A stretch of DNA of 41,194 bases from Pararhodobacter sp. CCB-MM2 (GTDB lineage: Bacteria; Pseudomonadota; Alphaproteobacteria; Rhodobacterales; Rhodobacteraceae). Positions 17,601 through 25,925 of the stretch are shown here, in pieces (the first letter of the stretch is position 1; each line of letters opens with the position of its first letter). Location: NCBI RefSeq assembly GCF_001691415.1, contig NZ_LRRR01000036.1, positions 1 through 41,194 on the forward strand, given 5' to 3'. The translations under genes were made by a program, and so were the position numbers. The notes below the pieces were generated by a model. It did not search any database. It saw only the letters and a list, made by a program, of their open reading frames with translations, and had not been told where the DNA came from.

Positions 17601-18370
17601 CAGGTGTAGAGCGTCAACCACCTTGGCCGGTTTTGATCGCTGCGTTTTTCGGTGATGCTACGGTGCGGTTTGCTCCTCGAGCTTCTGCGCCTTTTGAACC
17701 ACGCAGCCGGATCAGTGAGCGAAATCAATCCGGCCAGATCACGCAGGAACGCGCAGGTGTATCAGACGCTCCCTGAGGCCGGCTTTGATGCCGTTACTGA
17801 TCTGGCACGTTTTAATTACATAATATTCCTTAAGAGACTTTAGCTTGCAGAAGCGGAAATTCTGTATGGAACCATAAGCTTGCGTGGGTGACACTGAATG
17901 GGGCGCTGCCGCCCTCACCTGACTTTTGAAGAACGCCGGAGGAGCGCGAACAGCGCCCGGGTCATGGAAAATTAGGGCAGACCCCAGTGGGTGCCCCGCC
18001 CCCGATCGACATGAATCCATCGTTTTGACGAAACTTGCATAGGCCTGACTTGACCCGCGCTGACGAAGAGGCGGATCAGACAACCCTGGCTGTCGCAAAT
18101 CGCGTACAGCTTCGTTTTCATACCACCTTTGGTACGATCAATCAGGCGCCCGCGTCCCCTATTTGATGCCTAGACTGGACGCCGTGCGATGAGCCTGAGG
18201 TAGGTCGCGTCAATCATCACCGCCTTCTCCTCGCCGTGATCCGCCGCCAGACCGATCATCATCTGGGCGGCGCATCATCTGGCAGGCCAATCCTGCCTCC
18301 CTTCACCATCTCGAACAATTGAGGGCGGCCCAGTTTGTGGGAGCAAGAAACATAAGAAAGAGAGAGCAAC
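17601..18370. other. IS-derived non-coding stretch
   Basis: Apart from the degenerate transposase piece listed at 17990-18290, I see nothing convincing here. A local AT-rich patch (about 17800-17860) follows the end of the glycosyltransferase operon. No terminator hairpin was found directly after 17600. Confidence 0.5.
17990..18290 (-). pseudogene. IS5-family transposase fragment (IS6501/IS1031-like)
   Basis: Read on the minus strand, the piece gives MIGLAADHGEEKAVMIDATY, LRLIARRPV then an in-frame stop, and after it GRLIDRTKGGMKTKLYAICD and SQGCLIRLFVSAGQV. These are the middle of a short IS5-family transposase: the second aspartate region (MIDATYLR, normally ..DSTHI/VRAHR) and the TKLHAVCD-type strand. 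Both termini are missing and a stop breaks the frame, so it is dead. It is unrelated in sequence to the IS5-type element at 1265-2615. Confidence 0.65.
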
Positions 18371-18475
18371 ATGATATTTGAGACCACGATTCTTGGGATA
18401 GATGTATCGCGTGACTGGCTGGAAGGGCTTTGCCTTCCCAGCCATAAGTGGCCCCGTATAGAGAGGGATGCCTAA
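18371..18475 (+). pseudogene. IS110-family transposase, N-terminal scrap
   Basis: A 34-codon frame starts MIFETTILGIDVSRDWLEG. GIDVS is the first acidic (DEDD) motif of IS110-type transposases, and RDWLEGLCLPS matches the usual next strand. The frame ends at TAA after residue 34, and no further IS110 homology follows before the GT61 gene. Remnant only. Confidence 0.7.
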
Positions 18476-18572
18476 ACATTAATATTATGAGCGCATGTGA
18501 CTTTAAGTGCGTCGAAATTATCGATCCGAGTCGCTCAAGGCCATTTGAAGGCAAGTATCCAACCGTCTAAAA

Positions 18573-19709
18573 TCACATTGCGGCAGCATCCATTCTATCA
18601 ATAAGCTCGATCAATTTTTCTTCATTGACTTCCATATCGGGGCCGTCAGGCGTTGCGACGATAACACCGTATGGGCAGCCGATTGCTTGAGCGATACGGT
18701 AATAGGAGGGGCTAAAGTGACCTTTCCTGAAGATCTCTACGAATTTGGTGCCTTCGCGAGCAAAGGCTAAGTTGGCGAAACCTGCACCATGTGGACCTAC
18801 AATAAATTCAGCGTCTGCAAACGTAGAAACTTGATCCGCGATTGATAGCTCGGAGAGAGTGACCACCTCAAACCCTCTTGCGCTAAGCATATCAATCAAT
18901 GAGCTTTCATTCCTGATACGGCGTATATTCGCATCCTTCCGAGAGATGTAGAGGCGACGACCTCTCGGCTCTGACGCTGCACGCTTCATTACAGGCAGAA
19001 CCTGATTTCTAAGAAAAGAGAGTTTACTTCTCGATATATCCAACGTTGGGCTCATAGCCGATGGCAAGTACAGACTGTCAAAAAAATGCACCCCAGCTCC
19101 GAGAGTCTGAAAGTCTCGACCGAGTAGCGTAAGGGTATCTCGCACGAAACCCTTTGCAGTATCAGGCAAGATAAGCGGCGCGCAGATACTCGTTTCGTCC
19201 AACAATCCGAGGCGTGGCAATATGTCGATAATCCAATGATAGAAATTGTGGTGCCATGCAGGTAGCAGCATCACACCACATTCCTGCCGACTGCGCACTC
19301 GACGAAATGGCAGCGTGAGCATTGGAACCGCGTATTTTGGGTTGTCGAATGTTTGGTCGCCACAATAGTGCGTCAGTAACATGCCTGCTCGGGCAACATG
19401 GACGCCACGGCCGAGATCCACCTTCGCTTGGCTCAACGCAGCCACGCCATATGTCCATTTTGCGTCATGAGGATACGACGCCTGCAGCTTCCGCTTGTAG
19501 ATTTCGCTTTCCCTATCGGCAGCGCAGGCGACTGGCCAATCAGATGCTGGGATTACTTCATTTTTCTGCAGCAACGGGGCGAAACCTGCAGTCTCTGGGT
19601 CTTGTAGAGAGAGCGATCTTTCAATTTTTCCACGTGTGAGCCCCATGACCCGATCCGTAGACTGCCACACAGAAACTGCGCTTTCTCTTAGGGTATCTTT
19701 GATGCTCAC
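18573..19709 (-). CDS. GT61-family (DUF563) glycosyltransferase
   Basis: 378 residues from a GTG at 19709 with AGGTGAGG upstream. Diagnostic motifs are in the C-terminal half: WHHNFYHWIIDILPRLGLL near the middle, then RGRRLYISRKDANIRRIRNE, and near the end FIVGPHGAGFANLAFAREGT, where the GPHGAG loop is the family hallmark. Bacterial DUF563 proteins are found in capsule and exopolysaccharide loci. The sugar donor is unknown. No membrane span is seen. The gene is AT-richer than the rfb operon and sits alone between IS remnants, so it probably came in separately. Confidence 0.85.
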   Translation of the reverse strand: MSIKDTLRESAVSVWQSTDRVMGLTRGKIERSLSLQDPETAGFAPLLQKNEVIPASDWPVACAADRESEIYKRKLQASYPHDAKWTYGVAALSQAKVDLGRGVHVARAGMLLTHYCGDQTFDNPKYAVPMLTLPFRRVRSRQECGVMLLPAWHHNFYHWIIDILPRLGLLDETSICAPLILPDTAKGFVRDTLTLLGRDFQTLGAGVHFFDSLYLPSAMSPTLDISRSKLSFLRNQVLPVMKRAASEPRGRRLYISRKDANIRRIRNESSLIDMLSARGFEVVTLSELSIADQVSTFADAEFIVGPHGAGFANLAFAREGTKFVEIFRKGHFSPSYYRIAQAIGCPYGVIVATPDGPDMEVNEEKLIELIDRMDAAAM

Positions 19710-19949
19710 TGGACCTCACCTGCGTTGAACAGCGACTGGTAAGACGTAAGTCTGTCAGATTTTTGGTCTGGCGGTCCTGTCTAGATGGAACCATGACAGC
19801 CTGCGTCGTATGTCGAACTTGAATGACTATGACTATAGTTCAAGAATTGATGCGATGGGTGCTGATGCTGTAGCCGCCCCGACAGCATTACTCAGTCGAG
19901 GTGGGATAGCAACAATCCGAATTGGGAGGCGGTCACGTCGGAGATTTTC

Positions 19950-20090
19950 ATGGTCGGTCTCGATCTGGCGAAGAATGCGTTTCATGTGTGCGGGGCTGTC
20001 GAGTCAGGTCGGGCAGTCCTGCGCAAGAATGCGGGACTGAATCAGGTACTGGCGCTCTTCGGGGACCGGCAGGGTAATCGCATATGGCTC
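19950..20090 (+). pseudogene. IS110-family transposase fragment
   Basis: The frame MVGLDLAKNAFHVCGAV continues to RAVLRKNAGLNQVLALF. GLDLAKN is the first DEDD motif of IS110-type transposases, and the LRK..LNQVLALF segment also fits. Homology stops near 20090, exactly where an ISAs1 fragment on the other strand begins, so one IS has been cut by the other or the two were joined by recombination. It differs from the IS110 scrap at 18371. Confidence 0.75.
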
Positions 20091-20392
20091 ATGCAGCTGT
20101 TAAAACATTCAGAACGCTACGGAAGAAGTTGTGATCCCAACCTGCTCGCTTGAGCTTGATGGGGAGTGATCCCTTCTGCGTGTCCCTGCGCATGACGTCG
20201 AGAGCACGGCGGCGCAGGATGGCGATATTGCCTGGGCCGTTATCCTTCCGATTTCGTACGGCGTCTTCGCGGAACGACACGTCCAGCTGCCAGTGCAGGC
20301 TGTTCTCGATGGCCCAGTGGGCGCGGACGGTCGCGAACAAGATCTCCGGCGTCTGCACCCAAGACAGGGCGAAGTGCTGCGTCTCCGAGGTT
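20089..20392 (-). pseudogene. ISAs1-family transposase, C-terminal fragment
   Basis: About 100 codons corresponding to the C-terminus of ISAs1-type transposases: TSETQHFALSW, then ILFATVRAHWAIENSLHWQLD, VSFREDAVRNRKDNGPGNIA and KRAGWDHNFFRSVLNVL. HW.IEN.LHW.LDV.F.ED is the family signature around the catalytic glutamate. The N-terminal two thirds are gone and are replaced upstream by a regulator fragment (20393-20509). A second ISAs1 fragment lies at 25298-25668 on the other strand. Confidence 0.85.
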
Positions 20393-20509
20393 CCCCGCCT
20401 CTGCTCGCTGGATCGTGCGGACTTGAACGTGCGTCCGCTCTTTAAGCTGCTCTTGTGTCAGTCCAGGCTCGTCTCGGCGCTCCCTGATAGCGTGACGATT
20501 AAGGGTCAT
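20393..20509 (-). pseudogene. XRE-type helix-turn-helix regulator, N-terminal fragment
   Basis: From the ATG at 20509 the first 40 residues read as an HTH_3 domain: MTLNRHAIRERRDEPGLTQE, then QLKERTHVQVRTIQRAEAGN. After this the frame enters the ISAs1 sequence out of register. The regulator lost its C-terminus to that junction. What it controlled is not visible. Confidence 0.7.
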
Positions 20510-20629
20510 GGATCATCTCCGATTAAGCTTCCTCGAGACCAATCCGCTCAGAATCTCACCCGACAGTGCGACGACTTTAACTCGGCATCAAGGCGACAAG
20601 AAAAGCCGACAAACACACGACAGATTTGA

Positions 20630-20923
20630 TCATCCCTGTCCCGCAGCCAGCCTCAGCGCCCAGTTCATCCGCGCCTGCCAATCCGGCCCTTCCGCGTTGA
20701 AGCGGGACACCCTTTCGGGAACGAGGCGTAGGGAAACAGCCACCTTTGGGCTCCCGGCTTTCGTGTGGCCACCTACGTTTTTGCGCATCTTCTCGGCCAG
20801 CGCAGGGAATGCTTCGGAGCAGGGCTTCGCCTAGGCGAGCTGGGCGTCGATGGCCTCAGGTACATCGGGATCGCTTGCAATCATCGCCTGAACCTGGGTT
20901 TCGCTGATCGGCTTCTTGGTCAT
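20630..20923 (-). pseudogene. BrnA-like antitoxin with premature amber codon
   Basis: The 98-codon frame begins MTKKPISETQVQAMIASDPD and ends in a ribbon-helix-helix region (KVAVSLRLVPERVSRF, then GPDWQARMNWALRLAAG). This is typical of BrnA/DUF4415 antitoxins, which bind their BrnT toxin and repress the operon. Codon 31 is TAG (20831-20833), probably a single change from CAG, since A-Q-A is the family pattern there. The rest of the frame is intact, so the lesion looks recent. An upstream frame ends with TGA overlapping this ATG, the usual brnT-brnA junction (see 20921-21000). Confidence 0.7.
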
Positions 20924-21000
20924 AACAGTTCCCTTTCCTTGCGGTTGACCGGGCGCATCGAGGCCACAGAAACGCCTTCGGCTCCCAAGACGGCGAGAAC
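20921..21000 (-). pseudogene. Possible BrnT toxin C-terminal remnant
   Basis: Upstream of the BrnA-like frame a reading frame ends VASMRPVNRKERELL and stops at a TGA that overlaps the antitoxin ATG (TTATGA). The end resembles the C-terminus of BrnT toxins (..SMRxAxRKER..), and the 1-2 base overlap is the normal layout. Sequence further upstream is not recognisable as BrnT, so most of the toxin is lost or strongly diverged. Low confidence. Confidence 0.3.
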
Positions 21001-21384
21001 GTCGGCAGGCAGACCGCTCCGGAGCTTCCGGAACACCCGCTCAAAGCCGCGCCTTGCCGGATCCATACGATCCTGACGGAATACGTCCTATGCCGAGAAA
21101 TTCTGGCCGCTTAAGTCAGCGGGTCGTTTGCCATCCGCCCTCTTATTGTCTGTCTTTCTGGCAATCAATGTTGGCGCTAAAGTGCGCGATTTCGTTGATC
21201 AAGGGATAAATTATATCGGCATGGTCCTTCATGAAGGCAATTGTAGAGCTCACATCGCGCCGCAATGAAGTGGCCGAAGCAACTAATGAAGACGTACAAA
21301 AGACCGTGAATCCCAGCGGGAGTTAGGAAAAAAGCAACATTTCCGATGTGTATTTTGCGCATTGACCCAACATGGTAGAACCTC
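21001..21384. other. Non-coding region upstream of the chemoreceptor
   Basis: No gene is supported. The right part, about 21140-21384, is AT-richer and should contain the chemoreceptor promoter. A TTGACC at about 21363 is too close to the ATG to serve as a -35 for a normal leader. No regulator site is clear. Confidence 0.4.
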
Positions 21385-22848
21385 ATGAGTAACACCTTCT
21401 CCGCGAGCGTCGAATTCTTCGACTTGGGCCACTCGTCAGCGAAGTCTCTTGCTGCTGCGCGTCGACATCTTCTGCCCTACATGGATCACGTTCTGGATCA
21501 ATTCTATGAGAAGCTCAAAACCAATCCGGAGCTGGTTGGCTTCTTCGTGTCGCCTGAACGCATGCAGATCGCCAGAGAAGCTCAGAAAGCGCATTGGCTT
21601 CGACTTCTAAGCGGTGAGTTCGACAGCGAGTACTTTGCCTCGATTGATCGTATTGGTCGGCGCCATGCTCAGATCAACTTGCCGTTGAAGGTCTACCTCG
21701 GCGCCTATGCTTTTGCCTCAAGCCGCCTTCTGGAAATTTTGATTACCAAGCAGTCCACCGGCCGCAGAGCGCTTGCCATCAACCAGATCGGAGGCATGGT
21801 TTCCGCGGTGAACCGCGCCTTTGCCTTTGACATCCAATGTGTCACAGACGTCACGCTGCGTGTCTGGAACGAAGAGCTTGAAGTCGCCTTCGAACATTTG
21901 GGCCATGCCATTGAACAGCTCGAATACGGCAATTTGTGTTATGAAATTCCTGGTCCAGAGGTCAGCGACTACCCGGTACGCTACGACCCCGTTCGTCAGA
22001 AGTTGAACGCCGCTGTCTTGAGGCTCGGCGGATCGTTCGGGCAGATCGGCGCGCTGATGGAGAGCTTGGCGCGTAAGGCGCAACAAATTTCCACGATGAG
22101 TGAGGATCACGCAGCGCGCACCAGTAGCCAGGCGGCGTCGCTTGAGGAGACTGCGGCGGCAATGCAAGAGATTACCCGCTCTGTCGAGGCTTCCACTAGA
22201 CTGACAGAAAGCTCACAGAAGGTTGCGACGGCGGCGGATCTGGATCTGAACGATGCCTCTAAGACGGTCGGGCATGCCTCCGAGGCCATGGATGGGATCC
22301 GGGAGTCGGCGCAGCTCATCGGAAGAATTACGCAGATGATCGAGGATATAGCATTCCAGACCAATCTCTTGGCGCTGAACGCCGGTGTCGAAGCCGCGCG
22401 TGCAGGAAGAGCTGGGGCCGGATTTGCGGTAGTGGCAACCGAGGTGAGGAGCCTCGCCGTTCACGCAGGTGACTCAACGAAGCAGATCAAAGATCTGATC
22501 CGGAAAAGCGGGGAGCAAGTAGAGATGGGCGTTGATTTGGTCAATAAAACTGGAAAGAAGCTGATGAATCTTGTTGGCAAGTTCAATGAAGTTCAAGGTC
22601 TGGCAGACGAAATCGCACAAAGCGCCTCGAGACAATCCAACGGGATTACTGAGATCAACACAGCCATCAGTGATCTAGATAAAATTACCCAACAGAACGC
22701 AGCAATGGTTGACGAAGCCCTACATCATACTGCAGAGATGCAATCGGACTTGGCCCGGCTGATTCAGATGCTTGATGGCTTCGAGTTCCGTGCCGCACAC
22801 GATACTCCTCAGGAGGCGCCGCTGCTTCGCTTGGCGAGCAGCCGTTAG
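21385..22848 (+). CDS. Globin-coupled methyl-accepting chemotaxis protein (HemAT-like)
   Basis: 487 residues and no membrane span, so a soluble receptor. Residues about 10-160 form a protoglobin sensor: AHWLRLLSGEFDSEYFASID, then IGRRHAQINLPLKVYLGAYA, with His94 as the likely proximal heme ligand. A linker with coiled coil leads to the MCP signalling domain: SLEETAAAMQEITRSVE at about 252-268 and the hairpin tip IEDIAFQTNLLALNAGVEA at 319-337 followed by FAVVATEVRSLA. It should sense oxygen (or NO/CO) through heme and control CheA. No C-terminal CheR-binding pentapeptide is seen (it ends LLRLASSR). No che genes are in the window, so it must use chromosomal partners. A strong terminator follows. 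Confidence 0.92.
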   Translation: MSNTFSASVEFFDLGHSSAKSLAAARRHLLPYMDHVLDQFYEKLKTNPELVGFFVSPERMQIAREAQKAHWLRLLSGEFDSEYFASIDRIGRRHAQINLPLKVYLGAYAFASSRLLEILITKQSTGRRALAINQIGGMVSAVNRAFAFDIQCVTDVTLRVWNEELEVAFEHLGHAIEQLEYGNLCYEIPGPEVSDYPVRYDPVRQKLNAAVLRLGGSFGQIGALMESLARKAQQISTMSEDHAARTSSQAASLEETAAAMQEITRSVEASTRLTESSQKVATAADLDLNDASKTVGHASEAMDGIRESAQLIGRITQMIEDIAFQTNLLALNAGVEAARAGRAGAGFAVVATEVRSLAVHAGDSTKQIKDLIRKSGEQVEMGVDLVNKTGKKLMNLVGKFNEVQGLADEIAQSASRQSNGITEINTAISDLDKITQQNAAMVDEALHHTAEMQSDLARLIQMLDGFEFRAAHDTPQEAPLLRLASSR

Positions 22849-22876
22849 ATGAGCGATGAGAGCCGTGGTGAGGGCG

Positions 22877-22919
22877 ACGGGGGGTGCTTGCGGGGAGGCA
22901 AGCGCCCCCCGTTTGTTTT
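22877..22919 (+). terminator. Rho-independent terminator of the chemoreceptor gene
   Basis: 15-bp stem with one G-U pair (ACGGGGGGTGCTTGC / GCAAGCGCCCCCCGT), loop GGGGAG, followed by TTTGTTTT, starting 28 bp after the stop codon. Confidence 0.92.
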
Positions 22920-23323
22920 GGCGGACGCATTCAGACGTTTCTTGAAAGAAATCATAGCCTTCGGCCAGGATAGTTGAGTTTGTGGCGCGGCGCCTCCCCA
23001 GAATTGCGCGTAACGTTCATAGTGGGAAGGTCACCCAGCTTTGGTCACGCGGACGACCCCTAGTTAAGAGCGTCGACGCGCGACATGCCGCAATTGAACC
23101 CCCTGACACCCGCGTCGCTGACAGTGAGAACTCGCCTGAAAGGACGTCGCGGTCAGCGAGACATGCGCGTCCAGCGGCGGGTGCAGCTCACATGCTGTCG
23201 GCTCGCGGACGACGCTCCATAGGCGAAACAACGACCACTCCGAGCACCGCTCCTCGGCCAAGGCCAGCTCGTTGCGGCTGATGTGGAAAGGCGTACGTTC
23301 CCAGCCATTCGTCGTCTTTACCC
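22920..23323. other. Non-coding, probably IS-derived
   Basis: No gene is recognised on either strand. The right part probably belongs to a decayed IS3-type orfB, whose only readable piece begins at about 23324. Confidence 0.4.
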
Positions 23324-23445
23324 AGATCCTGATCGAACGCTGGCGCCGGCACTACAACACGGTGCGCCCGCATAGCTCTTTGGGATATCGCCCACCAGCA
23401 CCAGAAAGCATCGTGCCAGTAGGCCAAAGGCCCACAATGCACTAA
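23324..23445 (+). pseudogene. IS3-family transposase OrfB, C-terminal fragment
   Basis: Forty codons read ILIERWRRHYNTVRPHSSLG then YRPPAPESIVPV and stop at TAA 23443-23445. W..YN..RPHSSLGY..P is the C-terminal signature of IS3-type integrase-core transposases, just after the catalytic glutamate. Upstream sequence does not hold a matching frame. A second copy of the same end lies at 25055-25177. Confidence 0.85.
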
Positions 23446-23514
23446 CTTTTGAACCGGACCACTCAAGTGGGGCAGATCAGCTTCCAAGTGGACCGTCTCC
23501 TGTTGTTGGATGGG

Positions 23515-23820
23515 TCAGGCCAGTGGATCGGCCGTGGTGTAGTGTAGAATGACCGGGATCACGGCCGCCTTCAGGCTCGCCGCGCCCTCGACCCAGTCAC
23601 AGAGCCTGCCCAGCGTGCGGTCGGCGGCGTCACGTACGGTGCCCTGCACGACAGCCTCGATCTCGGCGCGGTGCTGGTAGTGATAGCGCAGCGGCGACAG
23701 CGTCACCTTGGGTTCCCCCGGCTCGCCGTCGCGCAGGATCAGCAACCCCTCGGCCGGGACGCGCTCGGGCAGCACGTCACCCCGCAGCGCGGTGCGGATA
23801 GTTTCGCGGGGCGTGGGCAT
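23515..23820 (-). CDS. Small prophage-type protein (possible shortened tail protein)
   Basis: 101 residues from an ATG at 23820 with GGAG 9 bp upstream. It starts MPTPRETIRTALRGDVLPER; the middle has GEPKVTLSPLRYHYQHRAEI and the end has EGAASLKAAVIPVILHYTTA. From memory, longer (about 140-residue) relatives occur in prophage tail modules of Rhodobacteraceae, often misnamed acyl-CoA transferases. If so, this copy lacks two internal stretches (after RTALRG and after DRTLG) and may be a deleted remnant kept in frame. No other phage gene is nearby. It lies 22 bp after the Abi-like pseudogene on the same strand. Confidence 0.45.
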   Translation of the reverse strand: MPTPRETIRTALRGDVLPERVPAEGLLILRDGEPGEPKVTLSPLRYHYQHRAEIEAVVQGTVRDAADRTLGRLCDWVEGAASLKAAVIPVILHYTTADPLA

Positions 23821-23842
23821 AGGAACTCCAATGCAGCAACGC

Positions 23843-24913
23843 TCAGTAGCGCCGATGCGCTCGAACCATTACGCCTACGGGCATGCCTTGGTCCCGGTCG
23901 AGCGCAACGACAACGCGGGTTTTCGGTTCTTTCAGGACCTTGATCGCCTCAAAGAACGATGTATCCGCAGGCAATGTCCGAAAACCCATACCGACCGCAG
24001 GGTCGGTCAAGACATCCTCGATCGAGTGGTCATTCAGGTCGATAAGGCCATCGAATTCAAACGCCTTGAGCGTAAGGTAATTTGACAATTGTTGGTGTGA
24101 AAACGCCGCTGTGGCTTGGCCGTCCTCGACACAAACAAACGCCGCACAGCTCTGCGCTTCTTCTCTGCAAAGTTCTATCAAGCTCGTGGCTCTTGAGACG
24201 ACATAGAACCGCGGGTCTGCTCTGCTCGCGAGACTTACCGGTGCAGATCCCGACAGGTTCGGCCGCGAACGCATGACGATGTTCACCGTCGCATGATGCC
24301 GCATCCAATTGGCAGTGACTTCGCACCGAAGTTCCACCAACTTGATGATCTTCGACTGAATGTCGGGGACGTTCATGTCCAGAATTGGCTCGTGATGCGC
24401 AACCCTGTTCCGGAACCGGTTGATCTCCCTTACCAGCGACTGGATTTCATGACGCCCTTGGTCGTGGGACAGGCCTGGAAACGCGATATTAGACTTGGTT
24501 CGCCACAGATCAGCGTATTCATTGCGAAACAGGTTGGACCAGAAGTCGAAGGTGAGCTCGGCAATCACCTTCCCGCGCTCGTTAGACCGAGCTCTTTCCA
24601 TTGCCTTGTCCAGAGCCCCTAGGCTCTCCGGGGTCAGCACGTTATTACGGAAGTCGCCATCCTGGTGTCATTCATCTCCATGAAGCTGACGAAGGACGCC
24701 ATCCACGGCGTTGCGCAAGGTCACTTCTGCGACGCTCAAAGGGAACAGGAACGATTTCGCAAGCTTTGCGTTGTACAGGTAGAGTGCGAAGGCAAAATGC
24801 TCGTTTCCCGCCGCTTTTGTGAGGTAGGTTGCGAATCTTGGCTCAGAAAGCGATGCCTTGAGTGAAGTGATCGTTGCCGCATCGTACGGGTATGGAACTT
24901 GACTCTCAGCCAT
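23843..24913 (-). pseudogene. Abi/HEPN-type abortive-infection gene with CBS-like tail, in-frame TGA
   Basis: A 357-codon frame from ATG 24913 (MAESQVPYPYDAATI) is broken only by TGA at 24668-24670, inside the context LHGDE-stop-HQDGDF; family members often have Trp near here, so TGG to TGA is likely. The first 80 residues have the Abi-like NEHFAFALYLYNAKLAKSF and LSVAEVTLRNAVDGVL. After the stop, SLVREINRFRNRVAHHEPIL contains RNxxxH, the catalytic motif of HEPN RNases found in AbiD/AbiF-type defence proteins. The last 120 residues (YVVSRATSLIELCREEAQSC to VVVALDRDQGMPVGVMVRAH) look like a pair of CBS modules, which usually bind adenosine nucleotides. The gene would give phage defence by RNA cleavage and growth arrest; as read it is inactive unless the stop is bypassed. 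Confidence 0.7.
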
Positions 24914-25054
24914 AGCGGCGGCACATATCCTTTCAGAGCAGTCGAACTGGCCCCACTGGCTCATGCTACGCGTCGTCGACATCAGATTAAGGCACCAGGT
25001 CGGGCGAGCCCCCACCTGGTGTTTCTATTTTGGCGACTTTGTTTCGCATTTTCA

Positions 25055-25177
25055 ATGGCTCACTCATCGCTCGGATATCGGCCGCCGGCGCCGGAGGCTG
25101 TCCACTGGCCGTCTCGCCGGCGGGGATCAGCCCCGCCGCAGGCATCCGCATTGGCACGGATACCTGTCACGCACTAA
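25055..25177 (+). pseudogene. IS3-family transposase OrfB, second C-terminal fragment
   Basis: The frame MAHSSLGYRPPAPEAVHWP continues to a TAA at 25175-25177. HSSLGYRPPAPE is the same C-terminal signature seen at 23324-23445. The N-terminal part is lost. With the copy at 23324 it brackets the phage-like gene and the Abi-like pseudogene in the same orientation. Confidence 0.75.
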
Positions 25178-25297
25178 GATTGATACCGGACCACCCGATA
25201 GGGGCAGGCCAATGTCTCGATGACCTGCTGGCGGTGGTGCGTGAGTTCCTGAACCCGAGCGTCCCGCGCTCGGGGCTCGACCGCGGCCTTCGGCAGG

Positions 25298-25668
25298 ATG
25301 CTGGCCGAGCATCATGAATTTCCCGGGCTCACGGCATTCGGCCAGATCACGACGACGCCCGAGATCGATGGCAGGACAAGTTCTGAGACCAGGATACTCG
25401 CGTAGTCCTTGTTGCCTTTGCCCGAAGTTCTGCTGGCCATCATTTGCGCCCACTAGGCGATCCAGAACGCGCTGCACTGGCAGCTCGACGTGTTATTCCG
25501 CGAGGACGCGGCGCGCAATCGCAAAGACGCCGGCCCGGCAAACATCGCCATCTTCTGCCGCCGCCCGCTGAACGTCATTCGGCACGACACATCAAAGGGC
25601 ACTCTATCGGTCACATCCATGAAGCGTCAGAGGGCAGGCTAGAACGAAGCCTTCCTTTGCAGCATACT
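25298..25668 (+). pseudogene. ISAs1-family transposase, degenerate fragment
   Basis: Pieces in one or neighbouring frames read MLAEHHEFPGLTAFGQITTT, then LAIICAH-stop-AIQNALHWQLD, VLFREDAARNRKDAGPANIA and RPLNVIRHDTSKG. These match the ISAs1 C-terminal half (FPGL..G.....; RAHW.IEN.LHW.LDV.F.ED). Several stop codons show that it is dead. It resembles, but is not identical to, the fragment at 20089-20392. Confidence 0.8.
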
Positions 25669-25850
25669 GACGGAGTTGCCAGCCGATTGAGCCAAACGCG
25701 GTTGCCCTGACGGATGTGGGAAGGCGGTATTGGGGAGTTCCTACGCGAAGAACAGTGTGACCCCAAAGTCATCGAGAGCATCATGCCCGACGAGAAGAGC
25801 CGCTGAGGCAAGACGGACTTCGACTAAACCTGACCATAAGCGATCATTCC

Positions 25851-25925
25851 ATGGGCTTTCTGCCCTATAGTTTCGAAGCTAAATTACTAGATGAATTCAG
25901 TAAATTAAATGAAAGTGATGTGTGA
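25851..25925 (+). other. 24-codon frame overlapping the SPASM gene start (gene remnant or small peptide)
   Basis: A short frame begins MGFLPYSFEAKLLDEF and ends with SDV and TGA at 25923-25925, overlapping the next ATG (TGATG). The frame stays open upstream and reads plausibly like protein (LRLNLTISDHS) back to about 25823, where IS debris begins. The simplest view is the 3' end of a lost upstream gene of the same operon. A precursor peptide for the radical SAM enzyme downstream is possible but has no ribosome site and no Cys. Undecided. Confidence 0.35.

Noticed and set aside
18303..18554. 83-codon minus-strand frame
   Set aside because: It is antisense to the IS110 scrap and has no support of its own.
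24668..24670. Selenocysteine reading of the TGA in the Abi-like gene
   Set aside because: No SECIS-like hairpin was evident after the codon and the family does not use selenocysteine; a nonsense mutation is simpler.
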